38,000 bases of DNA from an uncultured Muribaculaceae bacterium (GCA_934555895.1 CAKTFH010000022.1:1-38000), one strand, 5' to 3'; shown: positions 8,801 to 18,002, numbered from the stretch's first letter. Numbers and translations: made by a program. The notes: generated by a model not told the origin, from the letters alone.

Positions 8801-9030
8801 TGCGCCTGAGCTACTCGTTCAAGCCCGAGCTCATCAAGCGCATCGGCCTGTCGAGCCTCACTCTCTCGGCCAGCGCCTACAACCTCTGCACATGGACCAA
8901 ATATGATGGCTTCGACCCCGAGGTCGGCCGTCTCGAAGGCACCGAGAGCACCAACACCGCCATGGGTGTTGACCACGGTAACTATCCGCAGGCACGCTCG
9001 TTCACATTCGGTGTGAAATTCGGCATCTAA
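5887..9030 (+). CDS. SusC-like TonB-dependent outer-membrane transporter
   Basis: This 1047-residue outer-membrane barrel imports oligosaccharides with its SusD partner, powered by TonB. The ATG at 5887 gives a clean signal peptide (MIKTKFSRLLILFLLATVNL..AAQ); a frame start at a TTG at 5869 would place six residues before it and is less likely. A carboxypeptidase-regulatory-like domain (about 26-100) is followed by the TonB-box-like EVVVIGYG (108-115), a plug domain (about 120-235, with VVDGFIVD and a VYGARAANGVV motif) and a barrel ending in an aromatic-rich strand (SFTFGVKFGI). Length and order match the SusC/RagA family. The SusD-like gene follows 32 bp later. The substrate cannot be read from the sequence. 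Confidence 0.97.
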   Translation: MIKTKFSRLLILFLLATVNLTLAAQNISVTGTVMDPTENEPVIGATVMQKGSKANGVATDIDGVYTISVPANATLVISCVGYEPQEIKVDGRKKIDIELKQATELLDEVVVIGYGVQRKSDITGSISSISGKDVNDVPVSSALQALQGKASGVNIIQNSGAPGGATTIKIRGTGTVNDADPLYVVDGFIVDNIDHINPNDIANIEIFKDAASSAVYGARAANGVVSITTKGGEKGKVTVTFDGYAGFSNPWKKIDVMSMDDYALLSDYMSGSTRYSVNGILNGSLDSNGNVVYDPAKGDAMALYHQRGKENWYDAISRTGVKQQYAASVSGGSDKTQFMVSASYFDEKGIIKGSDYKRFNARMNLTQKLSSWLDLIVNMSYANEDRDLVPGGSGSVLKDALNVNPLTRVYNDKGYWDSNHPLARVERYHRDVKSDRFDANITLSANFLKFFNYQFKASYYLQPETTKEFSEVGKLVEDFSMGDLSTIYQYKRNVNKWEINNLLTFNWADKNKVNNITVLVGQTAEGYKNSFQESTKKGTPSNDTDQWYLSSGYTGDKTYGLDRNWTAVGFIGRVNYNVLDRYLLQANIRIDGSSKFNKDNRWGYFPSVSLGWKFSSESFLRDQTWMSLGKLRVGWGKLGNNRIDELARYTYLTTQLNYPYGQGNHVLQPGAASLTIGNDNIRWEKTETFNVGLDMAFLNNTIIFGAEYFNKKTSDMLIAVPTVSSAGLNSNPMTNAGAVRNYGVEGNLSYRRSFGKFSFDVGFNLSWIKNEVTSLGTGNEPIYGAYVGEGSIVDYVTKTAVGRPIGSFFGYVTDGIFQNMDEIKASAQYDQGKNDADQVTKPGDFRFKDLNNDGKITAEDRTYLGSPLPNFVFGVPLTFSWDGFELYGFFQGQTGNKLFNVMDYYLYNAASGNNVADYHKLHWSAAVDEQRPWFTPNPNAEIPRASTGDTNRNYRSSDFFVKDGSYCRLKELRLSYSFKPELIKRIGLSSLTLSASAYNLCTWTKYDGFDPEVGRLEGTESTNTAMGVDHGNYPQARSFTFGVKFGI

Positions 9031-9062
9031 TCCTATATGATAAGACGATAGAATAAAAAATT

Positions 9063-10784
9063 ATGAACAGCATATATAAGAAATCTCTTCGCAAGGCGCT
9101 CTCCCTGATGGCCGTAGCTGCCATGGGAGCAGGTGCCATGGCGCTTACCGGCTGTGATGACTTCCTTGACGAACCCGTGCAGGGCAACACAACCGACAAG
9201 AACTACTACGACACCACCTATAAGCTGCAGTCGGCTCTCAACGCCACCTACGACATCATGCAGACCGATGCTATGCAGGACACCGACTGGCGCTTCGGCG
9301 AAGCGACCGCCGACGACTGTGTAGGCAATGACGAGGGTACCACCTCGCACATGGGACAGCTGGTGAACTGGCAGTTCAACACCTCGAACCCTTATATCCT
9401 CAACCGCTGGAGCATCTACTACAAGGGTATCCACCGTGCGAATCAGGTTATAGCCAATGTAAATCGTGTGCAGCTCTCCGACAAGCAGACCGATAACTTC
9501 CGCAACGTGCGCTATATTCTGGCACAGGCCAAATTTCTCCGCGCATATTTCTACTTCAACCTTGTGCGCACCTTCGGCGGTGTGCCTATCCGTCCTGAAG
9601 TGGAGGCTGTTGAAGAACTCGTGATTCCCCGTTCGTCGCTTGAGGATTGCTACGCATATATCGAGAAAGACCTCCGTGAGGCCATGATTATGCTCCCCAC
9701 CCGTTTCAAAGACGGCAATGCCGGCAAGGTAGGCTCTGGCGCCTGCGCAGCCCTGCTGATGAAGGTGCTCATGTATCAGGCAAAGCCGGGCGACGGCTCT
9801 GAAAAGTGGAAACAGTGTGTGGAGATAGGAGACTACTTTATCAAGCAGAAGCCCATGACATTCGGCGAGGCACTCCGTTTCGACGAGCGTTACCCCGACA
9901 CCACATGGGAGGAACTCCGCGAATCGCTCTGGTTCAAGCCGGTATGGACCATGGCCACTGATGAGACGCCTGAAACTCTTCAGGAGCAGCTTCCTGCCAT
10001 GGGCAATGCCTACGGTCTTGAATATCGTGATGCCTACGGCAACCCCATTGAATATTACGAGCAATTCTATGAAGTGGGTGAATTCTGCCTTGGCTCCGTA
10101 TGGGAGGTAGTGTTCAAGGAGAGCGGCGACGGTACTGGCGGCGACACCAACGAGGGTTCGTCGATTTACTGGAACCTTTTCGGCACGAACTGGAACCCCG
10201 CTCTGAAGCAGAACATACGTCAGCGCACCAACACATTCGGCAACGACAAACGTGCCGACTTCGTGATTGTGCATAATGAAACCACTCCCGACCATCAGAT
10301 CGCATCAAATGGCCCCGGAAACTACTCGCCTCTGAAATGGTGGACTCCGATCATGGACCGTCCTACAAACGCCGATGACTCCGGCAAAAACCGCCGCGTG
10401 ATACGCTATGTGGAGGCAGTGCTCACTTATGCCGAGGCTCTCAACGAGAGCGGTGACACCCGTGGCGCACTCGAGCAGCTTAATGCGTGCAAGACTGTGG
10501 TAGGCAAGATTGATAACCGCAACATTCTGGTGCCGGCAGGTGGCTACGGATGGGTGCGTGATGAAATCTGGCGCGAACGCCGCATGGAACTTGCCTTTGA
10601 GTGGGACCGCTTCTTCGACCTCGCCCGTTCGGGCCGTGCGGCCGATGCCATCCATGCTTACTCCGACGATGTTAACAACCACCGTGGCGTCAGCTTCCGC
10701 AAGGGCGTGAATGAAATCTTCCCCATTCCGCAGACTGAGATAGATATCTCCAATGGTGTGATTACGCAGAATCCCGGTTATTGA
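9063..10784 (+). CDS. SusD-like glycan-binding surface lipoprotein
   Basis: This 573-residue RagB/SusD-family lipoprotein would cap the SusC barrel and bind glycan at the cell surface. The signal ends in a lipobox, ALTGC, with Cys31 as the lipidated residue. The N-terminal FLDEPVQGNTTDKNYY region and the TPR-like helices (KFLRAYFYFNLVRTFGGVPI, about 159-178) are typical, and the C-terminal RDEIWRERRMELAFEWDRFFDLAR block is the conserved SusD signature. It lies 32 bp after the SusC gene and 33 bp before the next lipoprotein, so all three are probably one transcript. Confidence 0.96.
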   Translation: MNSIYKKSLRKALSLMAVAAMGAGAMALTGCDDFLDEPVQGNTTDKNYYDTTYKLQSALNATYDIMQTDAMQDTDWRFGEATADDCVGNDEGTTSHMGQLVNWQFNTSNPYILNRWSIYYKGIHRANQVIANVNRVQLSDKQTDNFRNVRYILAQAKFLRAYFYFNLVRTFGGVPIRPEVEAVEELVIPRSSLEDCYAYIEKDLREAMIMLPTRFKDGNAGKVGSGACAALLMKVLMYQAKPGDGSEKWKQCVEIGDYFIKQKPMTFGEALRFDERYPDTTWEELRESLWFKPVWTMATDETPETLQEQLPAMGNAYGLEYRDAYGNPIEYYEQFYEVGEFCLGSVWEVVFKESGDGTGGDTNEGSSIYWNLFGTNWNPALKQNIRQRTNTFGNDKRADFVIVHNETTPDHQIASNGPGNYSPLKWWTPIMDRPTNADDSGKNRRVIRYVEAVLTYAEALNESGDTRGALEQLNACKTVVGKIDNRNILVPAGGYGWVRDEIWRERRMELAFEWDRFFDLARSGRAADAIHAYSDDVNNHRGVSFRKGVNEIFPIPQTEIDISNGVITQNPGY

Positions 10785-10817
10785 TTTCTTTCCCTCATTA
10801 AAACACTGATTAGAAAA

Positions 10818-11825
10818 ATGAAATTCCAGAAATTCCCTATATTTCTCCTTGCCGGCGCCGCTCTGCTGCTTGCCTCTTGCGATGACAAGACCGCAGAGCA
10901 GCCCAAGGCTGCCATCAGCGTGGACAAATACAAATATGAGGTGAATGAGTCGATGACTCTGCACTTCATCGGCAATGCCGACAATGTTGTAGTCTATCCC
11001 GGCGATAACGGTCATGATTATGAACTTCGCGACCAGTCGAACAGCGGTCTGGTGGTCAACAAAGGCATCTTCAGCTATTCCTATCGCAAGACAGGTGTGT
11101 TCAAGGTGGTATGTGTGGCTACGAACCACGAGGATGTGGGCAACTCTATAAAAACCGATACCACTTCGGTGTGGGTGACTGTTATCGACGATAACAACAC
11201 TCTTTCGGGGATTAGTGTGAACCTTCTCAACCGTAATGAGTTGAGTGCTGAAGCCTTGAACGATACCGACTGGCTTTTGGCGATTCCCCGCAAGGCCCGT
11301 TTCAATGGCAAGGATGTGACTGTGTCGACCCGCAACCAGCAGATTTATTTCGACACCGAATCGACTACCGCCACTGTATCGTTCAAAGAGGAGGGTGCCG
11401 ACGAGTCGACATTCAAAGTTTCCGGCAGCAATAACCGCCTCGACCTCGCTAAGGTCTACGACATCCGGTGCGCTTCCGGCTCGGGCGATGCCCGCGACTA
11501 TAAGCTCTATGGCCTATATATCGGCGAGTTCAAGACCTTCAAGGTCGGAGGTGTAACTGCCACCCTCACACGCAGCGAATATGACTACTACGAGAGTACA
11601 ATCGATGTGAAAGTGCCGGCCGGTACCGACCTCACCGCGCTGACTCAGGAGTTCACTCTCAACAGTCCTGCTACCGAAAAGGTATATATCGGCGATGTTG
11701 AGCAGACTTCTGGCTCTGTTGCCGACTTCTCGTCGCCGGTCACCTATCGATTTGTTGTCAGCCATCCTGACAAACCTTCGATAAACGTTGTATCTACCTG
11801 TGTGGTGACTGTCACCGCCGAATAA
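10818..11825 (+). CDS. Surface lipoprotein of the SusC/D operon (possible glycan-binding protein)
   Basis: This 335-residue lipoprotein has a lipobox LASC with Cys21, then DDK, an acidic start compatible with surface export. Residues about 35-125 look like a PKD/Ig-type beta-sandwich (FSYSYRKTGVFKVVCVATN is the PKD-like core). The rest is beta-rich and resembles the DUF5018-like domains of SusE/SusF-position proteins, but I cannot assign it firmly. The third position after SusC and SusD is where surface glycan-binding proteins are normally encoded, and that is the inferred role. A terminator follows 37 bp after the stop. Confidence 0.75.
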   Translation: MKFQKFPIFLLAGAALLLASCDDKTAEQPKAAISVDKYKYEVNESMTLHFIGNADNVVVYPGDNGHDYELRDQSNSGLVVNKGIFSYSYRKTGVFKVVCVATNHEDVGNSIKTDTTSVWVTVIDDNNTLSGISVNLLNRNELSAEALNDTDWLLAIPRKARFNGKDVTVSTRNQQIYFDTESTTATVSFKEEGADESTFKVSGSNNRLDLAKVYDIRCASGSGDARDYKLYGLYIGEFKTFKVGGVTATLTRSEYDYYESTIDVKVPAGTDLTALTQEFTLNSPATEKVYIGDVEQTSGSVADFSSPVTYRFVVSHPDKPSINVVSTCVVTVTAE

Positions 11826-11862
11826 ACAGCCAGTTCTTTTCACGAACATAGACACACAATAT

Positions 11863-11914
11863 GCGAGGGTGTTGCGGTCCGGGCGACAGCCGGACTGCGA
11901 CACCCTCGCTTTAT
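11863..11914 (+). terminator. Strong terminator closing the SusC/D operon
   Basis: A 20-bp stem pairs 11863-11882 with 11890-11909, with two G-T wobbles and a 7-nt loop, and is followed by TTTATCCTTT. It implies that the propeller genes start from their own promoter. Confidence 0.85.
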
Positions 11915-12192
11915 CCTTTCGTGTGTCGTGACCTCGACCATGAAGCCTATACGCAACAGTCTGGAACTCTCTCTTGGCCGGACGCGGTGTCAAAAACTTT
12001 GCGTAAATCATCAGCTTTTACAATTATTTCTGTAATTTTGTCTTCGTGAGCATAGCGGCAGCAACTGTAACCGTTTGAATTTTAGATGTTTAAATAGCAT
12101 TGCCTTCTTTCTAATCGCCAGATTGCCAATCACTTAACCTTCGCTTGACTCACATTATTGATGTTTGTTGTTCTTATAAACTTATCTTTTGC
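11915..12192. other. Leader region of the propeller gene array
   Basis: There is no gene between the terminator and the first propeller ATG. The stretch becomes AT-rich toward 12193 and contains an exact TAnnTTTG box at 12033-12040. Confidence 0.4.
12033..12040 (+). promoter_or_regulatory. Candidate -7 box for the propeller array
   Basis: TAATTTTG matches the Bacteroidetes TAnnTTTG -7 consensus. No TTG sits at the usual 19-21 bp upstream, which would suit an activator-dependent promoter but also weakens the call. The leader to the ATG at 12193 would be about 145 nt. Confidence 0.4.
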
Positions 12193-14058
12193 ATGAAAGC
12201 GAAAAATTTTATCCTGGCCCCGATGCTCGCGCTCACGCTGTCGGCTACGGCCGAACGACATGAGCCTCTCAACACCACACGAGTGATGTGGGACATCAGC
12301 TCGCGTCAGTGTATCTTCGATATGGGCAACTATGGCCGTATCATACCGCTCAACGACGGCCGTCTGCTTGCCGTGGCAGAGACTTACGGCACCTATTCGG
12401 GCATAACCATAGCTTACAGTAACGACAACGGAAAGTCGTGGGTCGACAAGCAGACCGTGGGTTTCAACCGCAACAATGTGCCCATGGCTGTGCCTGATGT
12501 GATACAGCTCTCCGACGGCACCATTGTGGTGGGATTCAATCCGCGTCCGTCGGCGCCATACTCTGAAGACCGTCATTTCGGCATCGAGTGTGTGCGCTCC
12601 GAGGACAACGGCAAGACCTGGAGTGAACACATCACAGTGTTCGAGGCCGGTCACAGGGCTACTGAAGGCTGCTGGGAGCCCTCCTTCCTCGAGCTACCCT
12701 CAGGCGAACTTCACTGTTATTTCGCTAACGAATTTCCCCATCAGGGTAACGACACCGACCAGGAAATCTCGGTCTGCCGCTCGTTCGACAAAGGCCTCAC
12801 CTGGAGTGAGCCGGAGCGTGTGTGCTATCGTCAGGGCTCGCGCGACGGTATGCCGGTGTCAATCCTTACCGACAACGACGAGATTGTGGTGATCGTGGAG
12901 GACAACGGCCATCCGGGACGCGGCGGTTTCCGCGCCACCACTGTAAGATGCACTCTGGAGCAGAATTGGCACGATTGTTGGGTGGACGGTCCGTCGGACA
13001 ACCGCGACGCCATCTTCGACGACGGCACATGCATGTACTATGTGTCGGCTGCACCCTACATCCGCAAGCTTCCTACCGGCGAGACACTATGCTCATGGAT
13101 GGGCGACTGGTACGACCGCCAGCATTGGCCCGAGGACCGTTTCGATGTTTATGTGGGTGTGGGCGACAAAGATGGCCGCCATGTTGGTCAGATTTCACAG
13201 CCTTTCAAGGTTTCATCGTCGGAGCATGCGCTGTGGAACTCTGTTAATCTTGGATTCGACAACACCGTTTTCGTATGTTCGTCGATAGGCGGTAGCAACG
13301 GTGTGTACACCCTTACAGGCAAGGCACTCACCGGTTTTGAAGCTGATTACGGTACTCCAAAACTTGACGGAAACTCGAGTAAGGAGACATGGACAGCACC
13401 CAAGGCACGCCAGCTCTTCATGGGGCAGTTCTTCCGCAACCGCTCTACCCATGATTTCCTTTACGATGACCAATATCTCTACTTCGCATCATATGTGGGC
13501 GACGGTTCCCTCATCACAGAAGGCGACGCCATCGACGGTGTGCAGCTTTCGCTCGATCCGGACAATCTATGCGAGGATACTCCGCAGGAGGGCATTCACA
13601 CATTTTTTATCGGAGCCAACGGCACGGTGGAATATGCCTGCGGTAAGGACGGCGAATGGCACTCGGCACCGCTGCCTGATGGCGTGGAGTGCAAAATGAT
13701 AGCCGGACGTACTTACTATATGCATGAGACAGCCATACCTTGGAAGGCTTTCGGCCTTGATTCGGCGCCTGTAGGCCGTGAAATGCGTGTGAACGTGCAG
13801 GTGCGCGACATCCGCAAGAACGGAGAGTATCGCATCGAGCCAATACCCGATGCCGCGCACGGCAGTTCTTACACCTGGCCCCTGTTCCATCTCAACGCCA
13901 AATCGGGCATCGTGGAGGTTTCCGACGACAGCGAGGGTAACGCATCTGATGCTCCCGTCACCTACTATAACCTAATGGGGCAGCAGGTGCAGTCGCCTTC
14001 CGGCGGAATCTTCATCCGTCGCCAGGGCACCAGAGCCGAGAAAGTGCTTTTGCCCTGA
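12193..14058 (+). CDS. Asp-box propeller glycosidase-like protein with CBM9-like module (copy 1)
   Basis: This 621-residue exported protein starts at the ATG at 12193, which gives a short signal peptide (MKAKNFILAPMLALTLSATA); the frame open from 12145 adds an implausible leader. Residues about 25-390 form a sialidase/BNR-type propeller with Asp boxes SNDNGKSW, SEDNGKTW and SFDKGLTW. Residues about 400-575 look like a CBM9-like sugar-binding module (LYFASYVGD, DGVQLSLD, HETAIPWKAFGL). Conserved acidic motifs are WEP (Glu162), DQE (Glu191) and VED (Glu236). The arrangement is unlike classical GH33 sialidases and closer to what I recall of GH93 exo-arabinanases, but this is inference. The tail ends IFIRRQGTRAEKVLLP, like two neighbouring proteins. 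It is first of five tandem copies. Confidence 0.8.
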   Translation: MKAKNFILAPMLALTLSATAERHEPLNTTRVMWDISSRQCIFDMGNYGRIIPLNDGRLLAVAETYGTYSGITIAYSNDNGKSWVDKQTVGFNRNNVPMAVPDVIQLSDGTIVVGFNPRPSAPYSEDRHFGIECVRSEDNGKTWSEHITVFEAGHRATEGCWEPSFLELPSGELHCYFANEFPHQGNDTDQEISVCRSFDKGLTWSEPERVCYRQGSRDGMPVSILTDNDEIVVIVEDNGHPGRGGFRATTVRCTLEQNWHDCWVDGPSDNRDAIFDDGTCMYYVSAAPYIRKLPTGETLCSWMGDWYDRQHWPEDRFDVYVGVGDKDGRHVGQISQPFKVSSSEHALWNSVNLGFDNTVFVCSSIGGSNGVYTLTGKALTGFEADYGTPKLDGNSSKETWTAPKARQLFMGQFFRNRSTHDFLYDDQYLYFASYVGDGSLITEGDAIDGVQLSLDPDNLCEDTPQEGIHTFFIGANGTVEYACGKDGEWHSAPLPDGVECKMIAGRTYYMHETAIPWKAFGLDSAPVGREMRVNVQVRDIRKNGEYRIEPIPDAAHGSSYTWPLFHLNAKSGIVEVSDDSEGNASDAPVTYYNLMGQQVQSPSGGIFIRRQGTRAEKVLLP

Positions 14059-14123
14059 GCAATTTGACACATCAAATAATATTACCGGTATAACATTTTT
14101 GATAATCCTATATAAATCAGATA

Positions 14124-15966
14124 ATGAATAAAACTCTCGTCGCTATTGCACTTTCGGCCGCGGCCTTTACAGCTTCGGCCAGATATCACGCGCCTTACGA
14201 GTATCCGCGCGTGCTCTGGGACATATCTTCACAGCAGACCCTGATGGGCGGAGGCTACCCACGCCTCATCCCACTGCAGGACGGCCGTCTCATCGCCGCT
14301 GCCGAGAGCGGCGGCATCAAGGTCGTGTACAGCAACGACAACGGCGACCACTGGGGCTCCCCCCCAGCTCATAGCCGGAAACCCTTCGAAAGTGAGCAAC
14401 TGTGTGCCCGACCTCATACAGCTCACCGACGGCACCATTGTGGTGGGATATAATCCGCGCCCCCACGAGCCATACTCTGAAGAGCGCCGTTTCGGCATAC
14501 GCTGTGTGCGCTCCGAAGACAACGGAGAGACTTGGAGCGACCCCATCTACATCTACGATGCAAGCCATATTTTCAGAGACGGTTGCTGGGAGCCTTCATT
14601 CCTTGAGATGCCCGACGGCGAGCTGCACTGCTATTTCGCCAACGAGCACCCTTACACCTCAAGCGACGAGCAGGAAATCTCGCTCTGCCGCTCGTTCGAC
14701 AAGGGCAAGACCTGGAGCGCCCCCGAGCGTGTGACATTCCGAAGCGGCCATCGCGACGGCATGCCATCGGCCATCATCACCGAAGCCAACGAGATTGTGG
14801 TGATAGTGGAGGATAACGGCCATGGCGGTTATCCCAACTTCCGCGCCACCACCATGCGATGCACCGTGGAGCAGAACTGGCACGACTGCTGGGTGAGCGG
14901 CTCGAGCGACAGGCGACACATGATTTTTGCCAACGCAGCCGACAAAGCCGACCTCTCGGCTGCGCCCTATCTGCGCCGTCTGCGCAACGGCTACACTCTC
15001 GCCTCGTGGCAGGGACACAATCCCAAGTCGAATCAGATAGACATGTACACGGCTGTAGGCAGCAAAGACGCTCTCAATTTCTCGCAGGTGTGCCTGCCGT
15101 TTTACCGCACGCCGTCAAACGGCAGCTCGATGTGGAACTCGGTGAACCTCGGATTCGACGACCGTGTGTTCTGCCTCGGCTCACACGGCGGCGACGGCCC
15201 CAATGGAGTGCAGTTGCTCACTGGCCGCGTGGTCGATTATGTGAAAGCCGACTTCGGCACTCCCGAACTTAACGGCACTTTCGCCGGCGAGACATGGACT
15301 TACAAGCGGTGCGAGCAGATTATTTTCGGTCAGCAGTCACGCACCCGTTCCACACATGATTTCCTTTACGATAACGACAATCTCTATTACTTCGCTTATA
15401 TCTCCGACAACGACATTCTCACTGACCGCATCGACAAAGACGGTGTGTATCTCACCCTTGATATGGACAACACTCCCGACACCTATCCGCAGGAGGGCAT
15501 GCACCGGTTCTTCTTCAATGTTGACGGGACCATTGCCTACCAATACGGCGCCAACAATCGTTGGAACAAGGCCAATGCTGCTCCCGAGGGAGTGAAGAGT
15601 GTGGTGAAGCAGGGCCGCACCTATTATATGATAGAGGTGGCCATCCCCTGGAAGGCACTCGGCTGGGAAGGCGCTTATGTGGAGCAGACCATGCGCGTGA
15701 ACATCGAGGTGAACGACATCCGCACCAAAGAGTTGCGTCAGGAAATGTTCCCCGATGCCAAACGCACTCAGTCGTGGACCTGGCCTGAATTCCGCCTCAC
15801 ACCTTCCGAGCATGTCGGCATCACGGCACCTGAAGCCGATGCCGTGGCCGATTCCGAGGCTCCTGTTGAGTATTATAATCTTCAGGGCCAGCGTGTGCTC
15901 AACCCCTCGGCCGGTCTCTACATACGCCGTCAAGGCGCCAAAGCCACAAAGGAACTTATCAGATAA
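14124..15966 (+). pseudogene. Propeller/CBM9 protein, copy 2, frameshifted at a seven-C run
   Basis: The frame starting at 14124 (signal peptide MNKTLVAIALSAAAFTASA) follows its paralogues up to SNDNGDHWGSP, then shifts at seven C residues (14359-14365) and stops at 14453. The downstream frame, open through 14392-15966, resumes the family sequence (VSNCVPDLIQLTDGTIVVGY). Six C instead of seven would restore one 613-residue protein with the same propeller, WEP/DQE/RDGM/VED motifs, CBM9-like module and IRRQG tail (GLYIRRQGAKATKELIR). The rest of the gene is intact, so the shift is recent, phase-variable or a sequencing error. Confidence 0.85.
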
Positions 15967-15989
15967 ACATAATCTAAGTGAAATAACTG

Positions 15990-17945
15990 ATGAACTTGAA
16001 ATATCTCTTTCCCGCCGCTTCAATGCTGCTCGGCACCGCATTCACGCTACAGGCTGCGGCCCATGAGCCGTTCGATCGCTCGCGCATTTACTGGGACATG
16101 TCGACTCAGGTCGACGCTATGCCGTGGGGCGGCAACTACGGCCGTATGGTGCAACTGCTCGACGGGCGCCTCATGATAGTGGGAAGTTATGGAGGTGGTC
16201 TTTCTTACACCATAAGCACCGATTATGGTGCCACATGGAGCACTCCTACATTGATTATACGCCATCCGGCCGGCTTTCATTACGGTTCGCCCGATTTTAC
16301 TCAACTTGCCGACGGCACGCTGCTCGTTGGCCTCAATCCGCGTCCGTCGGAGCCTTACAGCGAAGAGCGCAAATTCGGCATCCGCGTGCTTCGTTCCACC
16401 GATCTGGGGCAAACCTGGAGTGAACCTATTTTCGTGTTCGACGCCGAATATTACGGTGAGGATGGCTGCTGGGAACCTTCGTTCCTCCAGCTCCCTTCGG
16501 GCGAGGTGCAGTGCTACTACTCTGTGGAACTTAAGAATTCCGGCGATCAGGAGATAAAAATCTCACGCTCGTTCGACAACGGCCTCACTTGGGGTCCCTC
16601 GGAGCGTGTGTGTTACCGCGCAGGCTGGCGCGACGGCATGGCCACGGCTATCGTGACCGATGCCGGTGAGATAGTGGGTATCATCGAGGACTTTGGCCAC
16701 GAAAGCTGTTGGGGCTCGCCGAGAGCCACCACTTTCCGCTGCTCGCTCGAAGATAACTGGAAAACATGGGTCAACGCTGGCTCACCAAACCGTGAGATGA
16801 TTTTCGCCGGTGCCGAGGACAAGAAACACAATTCGGCGGCGCCTTATATCCGCAAACTTCCCAATGGCGAGACCATGGCCTCGTGGATGGGCAACCACGA
16901 CGGGCGCACCACCACCGAAATCGACCGCTATCCGCTCTTCGTGGCTGTGGGCGATGCCGACGCACGTAAGTTCAAATGCACTTCGGCACCGTTTCATCGT
17001 AATGAAAATGAGTTTGCCAACTGGGGCTCGATAGCCTATGCCGACGACGGTTATGTATATGCCATGGCCAATTACGGCTCATATGGCGGCGGGTGCACGC
17101 TGGCCCTCGTGAAAGGGCGTCCGCGTAAAGGATTCGAGGCCCCGTTCGGCACTCCGGTGCTCGACGCCTCCCCGTCGAAGGACGCCTGGACATATCCTCG
17201 CGGCCGACAACTCACCATGGGCACACAGTCGGGCAACAAATGCGAACTTGACTTCCTTTACGACAACGACAATTTCTATATCTATGCCTATGGAGCCGAC
17301 CGCGACATAAGGCCCGACGAGAAAATCGACAAGGACGGCTATTTCATCTGGCTCGATGTGGCCGGCTGCTGCGATGTATATCCTCAGCAGGGTATGTACA
17401 AATTCTTCTTCGGAGTCGACGGCAAGGCCACCCTGCGCCGCGGCCTCAACAAAAAATGGCAGCCTGAGGAGGATGTTACCGCTGAAGTGCAGATGGTCCA
17501 GAATGTGGGCCGCACCTATTATATCATGGAGATTGCCATACCGTGGAGGCTGCTCGGCGAGGCTGTGGCTCCGGGACCCGACCGCGCCATGCGCATCAAT
17601 GTGATGAAGCGTGACCTCGAGACCGGCGGACTCAACAACGAGAGCATACCTGAGGCTACTGACCGTTCGTCGTGGACCTGGCCCGAACTTACCCTCGGTG
17701 TCAACACCGGTATCGACGCACCGGCCGACGACGCCTCGCGCCAGGCAGCCCGTTTCATCATCAATGGTACCACGGCAACAGTTGAAGCCACACGCCCCGT
17801 GGCATCGCTCAGTGCAGTCAATCTCGCGGGAGCGCTTGTGGCCACTTCGTCTACTTGCGATATCACGTTGCCTTCGAAAGGCGTTTTCATCATATCGGTG
17901 AAATATGCCGACGGCAATGCTGAGCATCGCAAGATAGCACTATGA
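15990..17945 (+). CDS. Asp-box propeller glycosidase-like protein with CBM9-like module (copy 3)
   Basis: This 651-residue exported protein has a signal peptide (MNLKYLFPAASMLLGTAFTLQAAA), a propeller with Asp boxes STDYGATW, STDLGQTW and SFDNGLTW, and the family motifs GCWEP, DQE, RDGM and IIED. The CBM9-like module follows at about 395-590 (LDFLYDNDNFYIYAYG, DGYFIWLDVAGCC, MEIAIPWRLLG). The tail differs from copies 1 and 2 and matches copy 4: VASLSAVNLAGALVATSS then GVFIISVKYADGNAEHRKIAL, a type of C-terminal sandwich used for export or attachment. It starts 23 bp after copy 2, so the array is probably cotranscribed. Substrate is unknown. Confidence 0.8.
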   Translation: MNLKYLFPAASMLLGTAFTLQAAAHEPFDRSRIYWDMSTQVDAMPWGGNYGRMVQLLDGRLMIVGSYGGGLSYTISTDYGATWSTPTLIIRHPAGFHYGSPDFTQLADGTLLVGLNPRPSEPYSEERKFGIRVLRSTDLGQTWSEPIFVFDAEYYGEDGCWEPSFLQLPSGEVQCYYSVELKNSGDQEIKISRSFDNGLTWGPSERVCYRAGWRDGMATAIVTDAGEIVGIIEDFGHESCWGSPRATTFRCSLEDNWKTWVNAGSPNREMIFAGAEDKKHNSAAPYIRKLPNGETMASWMGNHDGRTTTEIDRYPLFVAVGDADARKFKCTSAPFHRNENEFANWGSIAYADDGYVYAMANYGSYGGGCTLALVKGRPRKGFEAPFGTPVLDASPSKDAWTYPRGRQLTMGTQSGNKCELDFLYDNDNFYIYAYGADRDIRPDEKIDKDGYFIWLDVAGCCDVYPQQGMYKFFFGVDGKATLRRGLNKKWQPEEDVTAEVQMVQNVGRTYYIMEIAIPWRLLGEAVAPGPDRAMRINVMKRDLETGGLNNESIPEATDRSSWTWPELTLGVNTGIDAPADDASRQAARFIINGTTATVEATRPVASLSAVNLAGALVATSSTCDITLPSKGVFIISVKYADGNAEHRKIAL

Positions 17946-17974
17946 GATTTCTGAATCTGTAAACACCTTTCTGA

Positions 17975-18002
17975 AAGCATACCACATAAAGCATACCACA
18001 TA
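17975..18002 (+). repeat. Perfect 14-bp tandem duplication before copy 4
   Basis: AAGCATACCACATA occurs twice back to back, at 17975-17988 and 17989-18002, in the short gap between copies 3 and 4, ending 10 bp before the ATG at 18013. It may affect translation initiation or be a neutral slippage duplication. Confidence 0.85.

Noticed and set aside
9033..10295. 420-codon minus-strand frame opposite the SusD-like gene
   Set aside because: It is a shadow of the SusD-like coding sequence; same reasoning applies to 18148-19326, 21988-23145 and 10305-11129.
12193..14058. Calling the propeller proteins sialidases (nanH type)
   Set aside because: The Asp boxes only show the fold. A clear FRIP motif, Arg triad and Tyr/Glu nucleophile pair are not evident, and no sialic-acid genes are nearby.
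14359..14365. Programmed ribosomal frameshift in propeller copy 2
   Set aside because: Paralogues are encoded in one frame without a slippery site and no stimulatory structure is apparent; an indel in a C run is simpler.
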